Shown here: piece after piece, positions 7,931 through 15,900 of the stretch
Position numbering within the stretch: position 1 is the first letter of the stretch
Layout of the letters: each line of letters starts with the position of its first letter
Source of the DNA: Flavobacterium reichenbachii
GTDB lineage: Bacteria; Bacteroidota; Bacteroidia; Flavobacteriales; Flavobacteriaceae
Assembly: GCF_002217435.1 (NCBI RefSeq)
Contig: NZ_MUHF01000001.1
Location: 1-64,000, forward strand
DNA length: 64,000 nucleotides
Reading direction: 5' to 3'
The notes under the pieces: model-generated
The model's input: only the letters and a program-made list of their open reading frames with translations
What the model was told of the DNA's origin: nothing
Databases searched by the model: none
Translations under genes and position numbers: made by a program

Positions 7931-8791
7931 CTATTGTAATACAATCGGTAGAGAATATTGCATCTTAATTTTTTTTCCACCCAATTCTCCAGGCTTCCAT
8001 TTAGGACATACGCTGAGTACTCTAATGATTTCGTTTTCTAAAGTTTTTTCAATAACAGGATCTGATTGTATATAAGACATCGAGCCGTTTTTTTCGACTG
8101 CAAACGAGATATTAATTTTAAGATTTTTGATATAAATATCTTTAGGCTTTTTAAATTCTTTTCCCCAAAAGGTATAGAATTGGTCAATGCCACCCGGAAA
8201 TTCTGCATTGGTTTTAGAGACTACTTCTCCAGTAGGACCAGCGTAAACTTCGACTTTTGCATCGCTATTTTTTTTATTGTCTATTTTCTCAGATTTTAGA
8301 TTATTATGTTCTTTGGGTTTTACAAATTTTACCTGATCCACTTTTGGCGGAGGCTGTATATTATGAGGGGAATCTTTATTGTTGATTAAAGCTTTGCCAA
8401 TAGTGGTTTCGTTTTTAGCAGTATCAGTAACGACTTCAACTTTATCAATTTTTTGTTTATTTCCTTCTTTATTTACACAACTAAACAAAGTAGTTCCCAT
8501 AGCAATAAACAAAGCCAGTAAAAATATTTTAAGATAATTGGTTTGCGAATACAGAACCTGACCAGGAATTTGAATATCAATAGAATTCAATTGCGATTTC
8601 TTAAATCTTCCACAAATTTTATTGTTTTGATTTTGAATGAAAAAATGCTGAATTTCATCTGGAAGCATCGAAGTAAAATCAACAACCGTTTTAGAACAGG
8701 TCATGCAGAAACGCCCATTTTCATCGGGAGACATTTTATTCCAATTTTCATGGCAAGCCTGGGGAACAGTTAGTTTGTGTTTTCTTTCCAT
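7931..8791 (-). CDS. Four-Cys / TonB-C membrane protein, copy 1 (most downstream)
   Basis: 286 residues. The N-terminal domain has four cysteines at 13, 29, 32 and 60 (C-x15-C-x2-C-x27-C) within blocks CHENW, NGRFCMTCSKTVVDFTSM and ICGRF. A membrane segment (FLLALFIAMGTTLFS) spans about residues 87-105. A low-complexity Lys/Pro linker follows, then a TonB C-terminal-like domain with FPGGIDQFY, VEKNGS and PKWKPGELGGKK. The expected topology is Cys domain in the cytoplasm, TonB-C in the periplasm. TonB proteins pass proton-motive energy to outer-membrane receptors. Whether this one does so is not shown. Zinc or redox binding by the four Cys is an inference. It is the last of five tandem copies; 10 bp separate it from copy 2. 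Confidence 0.8.
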   Translation of the reverse strand: MERKHKLTVPQACHENWNKMSPDENGRFCMTCSKTVVDFTSMLPDEIQHFFIQNQNNKICGRFKKSQLNSIDIQIPGQVLYSQTNYLKIFLLALFIAMGTTLFSCVNKEGNKQKIDKVEVVTDTAKNETTIGKALINNKDSPHNIQPPPKVDQVKFVKPKEHNNLKSEKIDNKKNSDAKVEVYAGPTGEVVSKTNAEFPGGIDQFYTFWGKEFKKPKDIYIKNLKINISFAVEKNGSMSYIQSDPVIEKTLENEIIRVLSVCPKWKPGELGGKKIKMQYSLPIVLQ

Positions 8792-8801
8792 TGTTTGATG
8801 T

Positions 8802-9740
8802 CTATTTTATTTCTGCACCTTCTATTTCTTGAATTTGAACAGAAGTTATCTTTGAAAATTTTCTCTTTCTTCTTTTTTCGTTAAGACTATCCTTTTGTAT
8901 CACAATAAATAGATTGTAATCGTTTGTTGTTTTTCTGCCATATTCTTCACCAGGAATCCATTTGGGGTTAATAGTTTTTAAGACTCGCATCAGTTCATCA
9001 CCAGTTCCATCTCCAATGTCCTCAATAATTTTGAAATTATCCAGACTACCATCTTTTTCAATCGAAAAGGATGCTTTGATTGTGCCAATGTTTTTTTTTG
9101 CTTTTGCAGGTGTCTCAAATCTTTTTTGTATAAGGTCATAAAATTTTTGGATTCCACCGGGATATTCGGGCAGTGTAGAAAGCAATCCAATACCTCCCAT
9201 TATATGATTATCTGGCTCATCAATTATTGCCATGGCAGCTCGGCCAGGCGGTTCGGGAACAGCCAGTGTTATGGATAACTCCTTTTGTTTAGTCCTTTTG
9301 AGATGAGAAGGCTTTTCATCCAAGCTATCTTTTAATGATAAGTTTTTATCAATGGCTTTTGTTTTTAAAGAATCCTTAATAACTTCTACTTTTTCAATTT
9401 TTTGTTTGTTCCCATCTTTATCCTGACAACTAAATAAAGTGGTTCCCATGGCAATAAACAAAGCGAGTAAAAACATTTTGCCATAATTTGTCTGCGAATA
9501 CAGAACCTGATCTGAAATCTGAATTGTTACTGTAGATAATTGGGATTTTCTAAATCTTCCACAAATTTTGTTGTTTTGATTTTGAATGAAAAAATGCTGA
9601 ATTTCATCTGGAAGCATCGAAGTAAAATCAATAACGGTTTTAGAACAGCTCATGCAGAAACGCCCATTTTCATTAGGAGTCATTTTGTCCCAGTTTTCAT
9701 GGCAGGGTTCTGAAATTGTTATTTTGTGTTTGTTTTCCAT
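8802..9740 (-). CDS. Four-Cys / TonB-C membrane protein, copy 2
   Basis: 312 residues, the longest copy. It has the same Cys spacing (CHENW, NGRFCMSC, ICGRF), a membrane segment ending TTLFSC, and a linker with KRTKQKELS and AVPEPPGRAAMA. The C-terminal TonB-like domain contains YPGGIQKFY, SIEKDGSLDNF and NPKWIPGEEYG. It carries an extra basic tail of about 25 residues after the last predicted strand (KRRKRKFSK, then QEIEGAEIK) that the other copies lack. Its ATG overlaps the stop of copy 3 by one base (TAATG), which indicates translational coupling. The function is unknown beyond the family architecture. Confidence 0.8.
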   Translation of the reverse strand: MENKHKITISEPCHENWDKMTPNENGRFCMSCSKTVIDFTSMLPDEIQHFFIQNQNNKICGRFRKSQLSTVTIQISDQVLYSQTNYGKMFLLALFIAMGTTLFSCQDKDGNKQKIEKVEVIKDSLKTKAIDKNLSLKDSLDEKPSHLKRTKQKELSITLAVPEPPGRAAMAIIDEPDNHIMGGIGLLSTLPEYPGGIQKFYDLIQKRFETPAKAKKNIGTIKASFSIEKDGSLDNFKIIEDIGDGTGDELMRVLKTINPKWIPGEEYGRKTTNDYNLFIVIQKDSLNEKRRKRKFSKITSVQIQEIEGAEIK

Positions 9741-10672
9741 TATTCAAATGTTATTGGGAAACTATATTTCGTTCGGGTTCTTTTACCATTTTGTTCGCCT
9801 GGAATCCATTTTGGTGATTTTTTTAAAACCCTAATTATTTCTGCACCAATTCGAGGATCTGCATTTTTTGGAATATCAAACGATGACAAGGAGCCGTCTT
9901 TTTCTATAACAAAAAAAGCAATAATCGGCTTTTTTGGATTTTCTGCTTCTTCTGGCAGTTTAAATTCATTCATAAAAAATTGATAAAAGTTATTAATCCC
10001 GCCAGGATAGTTTGGTGAGGTTTCTATAGAAGCGCCCATAACTATAACATCTTCTTCTGCAACTTCTTGAATTGTATTATTTTCATCAGCAATTATTGTA
10101 GTAGGATGATCTGGTACTATTAAGGCACAGATTATTGTCGAAGAAGTAACAGTAATTGCTTTACTGTTTTTTTTTGCCGTTTTTTGCAATTTAATCTGCT
10201 CGACTTTTGCTGCAGGAGCGTTTATTTGATTTAAACTGTCTTTTGGATCATGTTTTGGAGGTAAAAGAATCCCAATTGTTTTGGTTCTTATCATTGTAGA
10301 ATCTTCAACAAGTTCTACTTTGTCAATTTTTGTTTTATTTCCATCTTTATCAGCACAGCTAAACAAAGTGGTTCCCATTGCAATAAACAAAGCCAGCAAA
10401 AACATTTTATGATATTGTGTCTGTGCATACAAAACTCGACTTGGAATCTGAATAGTTACATTGTCTAACTGCGATTTTCTAAACCTTCCACAGATTCTTT
10501 CGGTTTGATTTTGAATGAAAAAATGCTGAATTTCATCAGGAAGCATCGAAGTAAAATCAACAACCGTTTTAGAACAGCTCATGCAGAAACGACCGTTATC
10601 TTTTGGTGTCATTTTATCCCAATTTTCATGGCAAGGTTCTGGAACGGTTATTTTATGTAGAGGTTTTGTCAT
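9740..10672 (-). CDS. Four-Cys / TonB-C membrane protein, copy 3
   Basis: 310 residues. The N-terminal four-Cys domain, membrane segment (KMFLLALFIAMGTTLFSC) and ADKDGNKTKIDKVELV stretch are almost identical to copy 5. The linker is unique (KTAKKNSKAITVTSS and an acidic NNTIQEVAEEDVIV run). The TonB-like end has YPGGINNFYQFFMNEF, VIEKDGSLSSFDI and PKWIPGEQNGKRTRTKY. Its start codon overlaps the stop of copy 4 in an ATGA arrangement. The very similar N-terminal part with an unrelated linker suggests gene conversion over the first ~130 codons. Confidence 0.8.
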   Translation of the reverse strand: MTKPLHKITVPEPCHENWDKMTPKDNGRFCMSCSKTVVDFTSMLPDEIQHFFIQNQTERICGRFRKSQLDNVTIQIPSRVLYAQTQYHKMFLLALFIAMGTTLFSCADKDGNKTKIDKVELVEDSTMIRTKTIGILLPPKHDPKDSLNQINAPAAKVEQIKLQKTAKKNSKAITVTSSTIICALIVPDHPTTIIADENNTIQEVAEEDVIVMGASIETSPNYPGGINNFYQFFMNEFKLPEEAENPKKPIIAFFVIEKDGSLSSFDIPKNADPRIGAEIIRVLKKSPKWIPGEQNGKRTRTKYSFPITFE

Positions 10673-11514
10673 TTTATTTTTTTAATGGATATGGGTAACA
10701 TGTAAGATGATCGAACGATACGATCGTTTAACTTTCCTGGAATCCATTTAGGAGACCGTTTTAGTACTCTGATTGCTTCCATTCCAGTTCCGAAGCCAAA
10801 ATCTTTTTTTATTTTGAAAGTACTTAAGCTGCCGTCTTTTTCTATAATAAATGAGATAATAACTTTTCCTGTATATTCCTCTGCTCCATCTGGAATAACA
10901 TAATTAGCGTAAATAAAGTTATACAGATTTTTCATGCCATCTTCTGGAACAGGTGTAATGTGTAAACTAGAGGGTTCGAAAACAGCATCATAATCAATAG
11001 ATTTATGAATTGAATCTTCTACCTTAAAATTTCCTGTTACAGTTCTGTTTTCATTTTTTTGTGAGATTGTTTTTGGTGGTACAGGCGGTGGCGCTGTTTG
11101 TTTTAAATTCTCATTTGGTTTTTGTACAGATTTATTTGCCACACTATCTTCAACAACTTCTATTTCATTTATATTTTGTTTGTTCCCTTCTTTATTCTGG
11201 CTAAATAAAGTAGTTCCCATGGCAATAAACAAGACCAATAAAAACATCTTACGATAATTTGTCTGCGAATACATAATCTGGCTGGGAATTTCGATGTTAA
11301 TCGTTTCTAACTGCGATTTTCTAAACCTTCCGCAGATTCTTTCGGTTTGATTTTGAATCAAAAAATGCTGAATTTCCTCTGGCAGCATAGAGGTAAAATC
11401 AACAATCGTTTTAGAACAGCTCATGCAGAAACGGCCGTTATCTTTTGGCATCATTTTATCCCAATCTTCATGACAAGGTTCTGGAACGGTTATTTTATGT
11501 ATAGGTTTTGTCAT
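10669..11514 (-). CDS. Four-Cys / TonB-C membrane protein, copy 4
   Basis: 281 residues from the ATG at 11514. An in-frame start 75 bases upstream would run into copy 5 and adds a leader the other copies lack, whereas 11514 gives MTKPIHKITVPEPCHEDW and an ATGA overlap with copy 5. The four Cys are conserved, but the Cys after the membrane segment in copies 1, 2, 3 and 5 is replaced by Gln here (TTLFSQNKEGNK). That argues against a lipobox at this position. The linker holds PPPVPPK. The C-terminal domain (EDGMKNLYNF, IEKDGSLSTF, SPKWIPGKLNDRIVRSSY) closely matches copy 5. Confidence 0.8.
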   Translation of the reverse strand: MTKPIHKITVPEPCHEDWDKMMPKDNGRFCMSCSKTIVDFTSMLPEEIQHFLIQNQTERICGRFRKSQLETINIEIPSQIMYSQTNYRKMFLLVLFIAMGTTLFSQNKEGNKQNINEIEVVEDSVANKSVQKPNENLKQTAPPPVPPKTISQKNENRTVTGNFKVEDSIHKSIDYDAVFEPSSLHITPVPEDGMKNLYNFIYANYVIPDGAEEYTGKVIISFIIEKDGSLSTFKIKKDFGFGTGMEAIRVLKRSPKWIPGKLNDRIVRSSYMLPISIKKIK

Positions 11515-12341
11515 TTTATTTTTTGAATGAGTATAGGTAAAATATAAGATGATCGAACGATGCGATTGTTCAATTTTCCTGGAATCCACTTTGAAGCTGT
11601 TTTTAAAACTCTTATAGCTTCTGCTCCGCTTTTTTGGTCTGTGTTTTTAACAATGTTGAAATTGCTTAAAGTGCCGTCTTTTTCTACAACAAACAAAATA
11701 AATATTTTTTTCTGTTTCTCCTCTGTATCGTTTGGAGTAATGTAATTTTTATTTAAAAAGGTATATAATTTTTTCATTCCGTCTTCTGGAACAGGTAAAA
11801 TATCTAAATCATTTGAATTATATATAATATCATACTCAAAACTTCCTTTTTCAAAAGAGTCAGGAGCAATTAGGGCTCCCATTATAGTCCTTTCGAGAGG
11901 TTTTTTGGAGTTTACCTTTTTTGATTCGATCTGATGTCCATAACATACAGAAACAGATTCGTTTTGTTCAGGATTATCAACAAGTTCTACTTTGTCAATT
12001 TTTGTTTTATTTCCGTCTTTATCAGCACAGCTAAACAAAGTTGTTCCCATTGCAATAAACAAAGCCAGCAAAAACATTTTATGATATTGTGTCTGTGCAT
12101 ACAAAACTCGACTTGGAATCTGAATAGTTATATTGTCTAATTGCGATTTTCTAAACCTTCCGCAGATTCTTTCGGTTTGATTTTGAATGAAAAAATGCTG
12201 AATTTCCTCCGGCATCATTGCTGTAAAATCAACAACCGTTTTAGAACAGCTCATACAGAAACGACCAGTATCGTTTGGAGTCATTTTGTCCCAGTTTTCA
12301 GTGCAAGGTTTAGGAATGCTGATTTTATAATTTGTTTCCAT
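11511..12341 (-). CDS. Four-Cys / TonB-C membrane protein, copy 5 (first of cluster)
   Basis: 276 residues, the promoter-proximal copy. The Cys are at 13, 29, 32 and 60. CHENW has become CTENW, so the His after the first Cys is not invariant. The N-terminal ~125 residues match copy 3 and the C-terminal ~95 match copy 4 (EDGMKKLYTF, GKLNNRIVRSSY), a mosaic. The TonB-like domain lacks the YPGGI opening of copies 2 and 3 and has LPVEDGM-like text instead, as in copy 4. It is divergent from tadA across 60 bp. A weak -7-like TACATTTA lies about 19 bp before its ATG. Confidence 0.8.
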   Translation of the reverse strand: METNYKISIPKPCTENWDKMTPNDTGRFCMSCSKTVVDFTAMMPEEIQHFFIQNQTERICGRFRKSQLDNITIQIPSRVLYAQTQYHKMFLLALFIAMGTTLFSCADKDGNKTKIDKVELVDNPEQNESVSVCYGHQIESKKVNSKKPLERTIMGALIAPDSFEKGSFEYDIIYNSNDLDILPVPEDGMKKLYTFLNKNYITPNDTEEKQKKIFILFVVEKDGTLSNFNIVKNTDQKSGAEAIRVLKTASKWIPGKLNNRIVRSSYILPILIQKIK

Positions 12342-12388
12342 ATTTGAATATCAGGAAATAAATGTAATAAAAAATAATACTAAAATCT

Positions 12389-12396
12389 TATTTTTG
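12389..12396 (+). promoter_or_regulatory. -7 box of tadA
   Basis: TATTTTTG ends only five bases before the tadA ATG. Initiation at the usual distance would give a leaderless or nearly leaderless mRNA. Confidence 0.6.
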
Positions 12397-12401
12397 CATT
12401 T

Positions 12402-12845
12402 ATGATAAATCCCTTCACCGACGAATATTTTATGAAAAAAGCTTTGCAGGAAGCTGAAATGGCTTTTGATAAAGGCGAAATTCCTGTTGGTGCTGTAATT
12501 GTTGTTGCTGATAAAGTAATTGCAAGAAGTCATAACCTGACCGAATTACTAAAAGATGTTACTGCTCATGCAGAAATGCAGTCGATAACCGCCGCAGCTA
12601 ATTTTCTTGGCGGAAAATATCTAAAAGATTGTACCTTATATGTAACGCTTGAACCTTGCCAAATGTGCGCAGGCGCCTTGTATTGGAGTCAAATTTCGAA
12701 AATTGTTTTTGGCGCCCGCGATGAACAAAGAGGTTTTATAACTATGGGGGCAAAACTTCACCCTAAAACCACAGTTGTTTCTGGTATTATGGCAAATGAA
12801 GCTGCCGACTTAATGAAGCGTTTTTTTGTCGAAAGACGTAAATAA
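12402..12845 (+). CDS. tadA: tRNA-specific adenosine deaminase TadA
   Basis: 147 residues. TadA deaminates adenosine-34 of tRNA-Arg(ACG) to inosine. The zinc-deaminase signature is complete: His56-Ala-Glu58 (the catalytic Glu) and Pro85-Cys86-x-x-Cys89 with a following AGAL. The length and the start (NPFTDEYFMKKALQEAE) fit the Bacteroidota TadA pattern, which supports the first ATG despite its closeness to the promoter box. It is monocistronic, divergent from the four-Cys cluster and 143 bp before the alpha-2-macroglobulin gene. Confidence 0.94.
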   Translation: MINPFTDEYFMKKALQEAEMAFDKGEIPVGAVIVVADKVIARSHNLTELLKDVTAHAEMQSITAAANFLGGKYLKDCTLYVTLEPCQMCAGALYWSQISKIVFGARDEQRGFITMGAKLHPKTTVVSGIMANEAADLMKRFFVERRK

Positions 12846-12988
12846 TGTAATTTAATTCTTTCAATTTTTTTGCGAATTTTCTTCTTAAAAGTATTATAAA
12901 ATATTCTTACATTTACCGTAACATAATTAGGTTTTACAGCCAGTTCTGTTATATACAATCTAATTTCTAACCGTTAATTCTATTTAAA

Positions 12989-15900
12989 GTGAAAGCAAAA
13001 AGATTAGTTTACGTATTTCTGGTGTTTTTTATTATACAAGCCTGTGGCAGAAAATCAGCTGCCGATTTTAATTCCGATTTTTCATTATTCAGAGAGTACA
13101 TAACTAGTTTTACCAGCGGTATTGTCCCCTCGCAATCAGACATACGTGTGGTTTTGGCTTTCGATAAAAAAGAATGGAAAATCAATGAAGAACTTGATGA
13201 CAATTTATTTGATATTTCACCAAGTGTCAGCGGAAAAGTTGTTGCTCTTTCGAGTAATACAATAGCTTTTATACCAGAGAAAAAACTAAAACCAGGTACA
13301 GAATATCAAGTTACATTAAACTTAGATAAACTGATCACGCTTCCTAAAGAAAAAGAAGCATCGCTTTCTAAATTTAATTTTACAGTTAAAACCATAAAAC
13401 AGGATTTTACAGTAAATACACTTGATATCCAATCACGAAGCAAGGAATATCAATATTTAAACTGTGTGCTGAAAACGGCAGACGAAATAGATATTGAAAC
13501 CGCACAAAAGCTGGTTTCGGCAAGTCAGAAAGGAGACGACCTAAAAATCATATTTGATAATGCTGTAAAATCAGGAAGAGAGTTCAAATTTATTATTGAT
13601 AACATCAAGCGTTTTTCTGAGGAAAGTGAAATCGAAATTGCTTATGACGGAAGTGACTTTGATATTGACCAAAAAGGAAAAATAGATTTTCCGATTACAA
13701 GCATAAATGAATTTAAGGTTATTAAAGTAGAAGTTCCGGATGAAAACAATCAGTCGGTCTCCATAAATTTTTCAGAACCTCTGGAAAAAGGACAAGATTT
13801 TGCGGGTTTAGTAGCAATTCAAAATACCGGTAATTTTAAATTTTCAACCCAAGGAAATACATTAAAAGTATATTTTAATAAAGAAAAAACAGCACCAGAG
13901 CCAGAAGTAGTTCATGAAGTTGTAGTAGAAGAAGCAGTAGATTCAGTTGCAGTAGATTCAGCAAGCGTTGTAGTAGATAGTGCTGCGGTAGCTGTACAGG
14001 AAGAAGTTGTAGAAGAAGAACCTGAACCTGCAGCAGTAGAAGAATCAACTTCAGGGCAAAACCTAACAGGAGAATTGCTATTAGAAATTTTTCAGGGAAT
14101 AGAGAGTCAGTATGGCAAAAAAATGGAAGAAAATTTTACTCAGAAAATTTCTTTTGACCAAATAAAACCAAACGTACGTTTTGTTAAAAACGGAACGATT
14201 CTGCCAAGTTCCAACAATTTGAAGCTGAATTTTGAAACTGCCAATCTAAGTGCTGTAGATGTAAAAGTTTACAAAATTTACAAAAACAATATTCTGCAGT
14301 TTCTTCAGAATAATGAACTTAACGGATCACAAAATTTGAAACGTGTTTCGCAGCCTATTGCTAAGACAACCATAAATCTTAAAGAAAACCGATTGGTCAA
14401 TTTAAGTAAATGGAACACTTTTGCTTTAGATTTATCCAAAATTATCAAACCCGAACCAGGCGCAATTTATAGAGTTGAATTCTCATATAAGAAAAAATAC
14501 TCTTTGTACAGATGCGAAACTCCATCAACTGATCCAGAGGAAAACGAAGAGGAAGAAGTAGATGAAAATGATGTGAACTACAGCAGTAATTCATACGATG
14601 ATTATTATTACGAAGATTATGACTGGAGAGAAAGTCAAGATCCTTGTTCTGGTTCTTATTATTATAATGCCAGAATTGCGACCAATATTCTAGCTTCAGA
14701 TTTAGGTGTAATAGCAAAAAGAGGAGAAAATAAATCGTATTTATTTGCAGTAAATAACATTCTTACTACAGAACCAATTTCTAATGCTCGTGTAGAATTA
14801 TACACTTTTCAACAGCAAAAAATTGCTACAGAAGCAACAAATAGTGAAGGGATTGCAACATTCCAAATCGATAAGTTTGCATACTTTGCCATTGTAACTT
14901 TGGGAGATCAATCTACTTACGTGAAGCTGGACGACGGAAATTCTTTATCGGTAAGTAATTTTGATGTTGCCGGAGAAACACTTCAGAAAGGACTTAAAGG
15001 ATTTATTTATGGTGAAAGAGGAGTCTGGCGTCCGGGTGATAATTTGTATTTGTCTTTTATTTTAAATGACGCTTCAAATAAATTGCCTCAGTCACATCCG
15101 ATAAAATTCAGGCTTACAGATCCAAACGGAAAAGTTACGTATCAAACCGTTCAAAGAACAAATGAATTAAATCACTATTCTTTTATTGTACCAACAGATC
15201 CAGATGCGCCAACAGGAAGCTGGGAGGCGATGATAAGTGTTGGAGGTGCAAAATTCTATAAAAACATCAAAATTGAAACGATAAAGCCAAATCGTTTGAA
15301 AATTAAAAACAGCTTCAAAAAAGCAATTTTATCATCTTCATATCCTAATTCAAGCAATCTTGAGGTTACTTGGCTGCATGGAGCAATTGCAAAGAATCTG
15401 AATGTAGAAATGCAGGCAAAATTCTCAGAACAGAAAACTACTTTTAAAGGATACGAAAAATATAGTTTTGATGATTTAGTACGCCGATTCAGCACAGAAG
15501 AAGTGAATATTTTCTCAGGAAAACTAGATGCCGGAGGAAGAGCTGCCGTAAATATTAATCCTAAATTACAAGGTCAGGCACCGGGAATGCTTCGCGCTTC
15601 ATTTATTACAAAAGTCTACGAAGAAGGCGGTGATTTCAGCATGGATGCAATGGCTGCAACATATTCTCCATATAAAACGTATGTTGGAGTAAAATCTCCA
15701 GAAGTAAACCGTTACGGAATGCTTGAAACCAGAGCCAGCAATCGCTTTGATATTGTGACTGTAGATGAGAACGGAAGACCAAAAGCGGTGCGTGATCTGG
15801 AAGTAAAAGTTTATAAGGTAGAGTGGCGCTGGTGGTGGGACGCATCAAGCGATAATCTTTCGAATTATAATTCTTCTGAAGCGACTACTTCTTATAAAAC

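Noticed and set aside
9423..9440. Lipobox reading (LFSC) in the four-Cys cluster
   Set aside because: It lies ~105 residues from the start, after a cytoplasmic domain, and copy 4 lacks the Cys.
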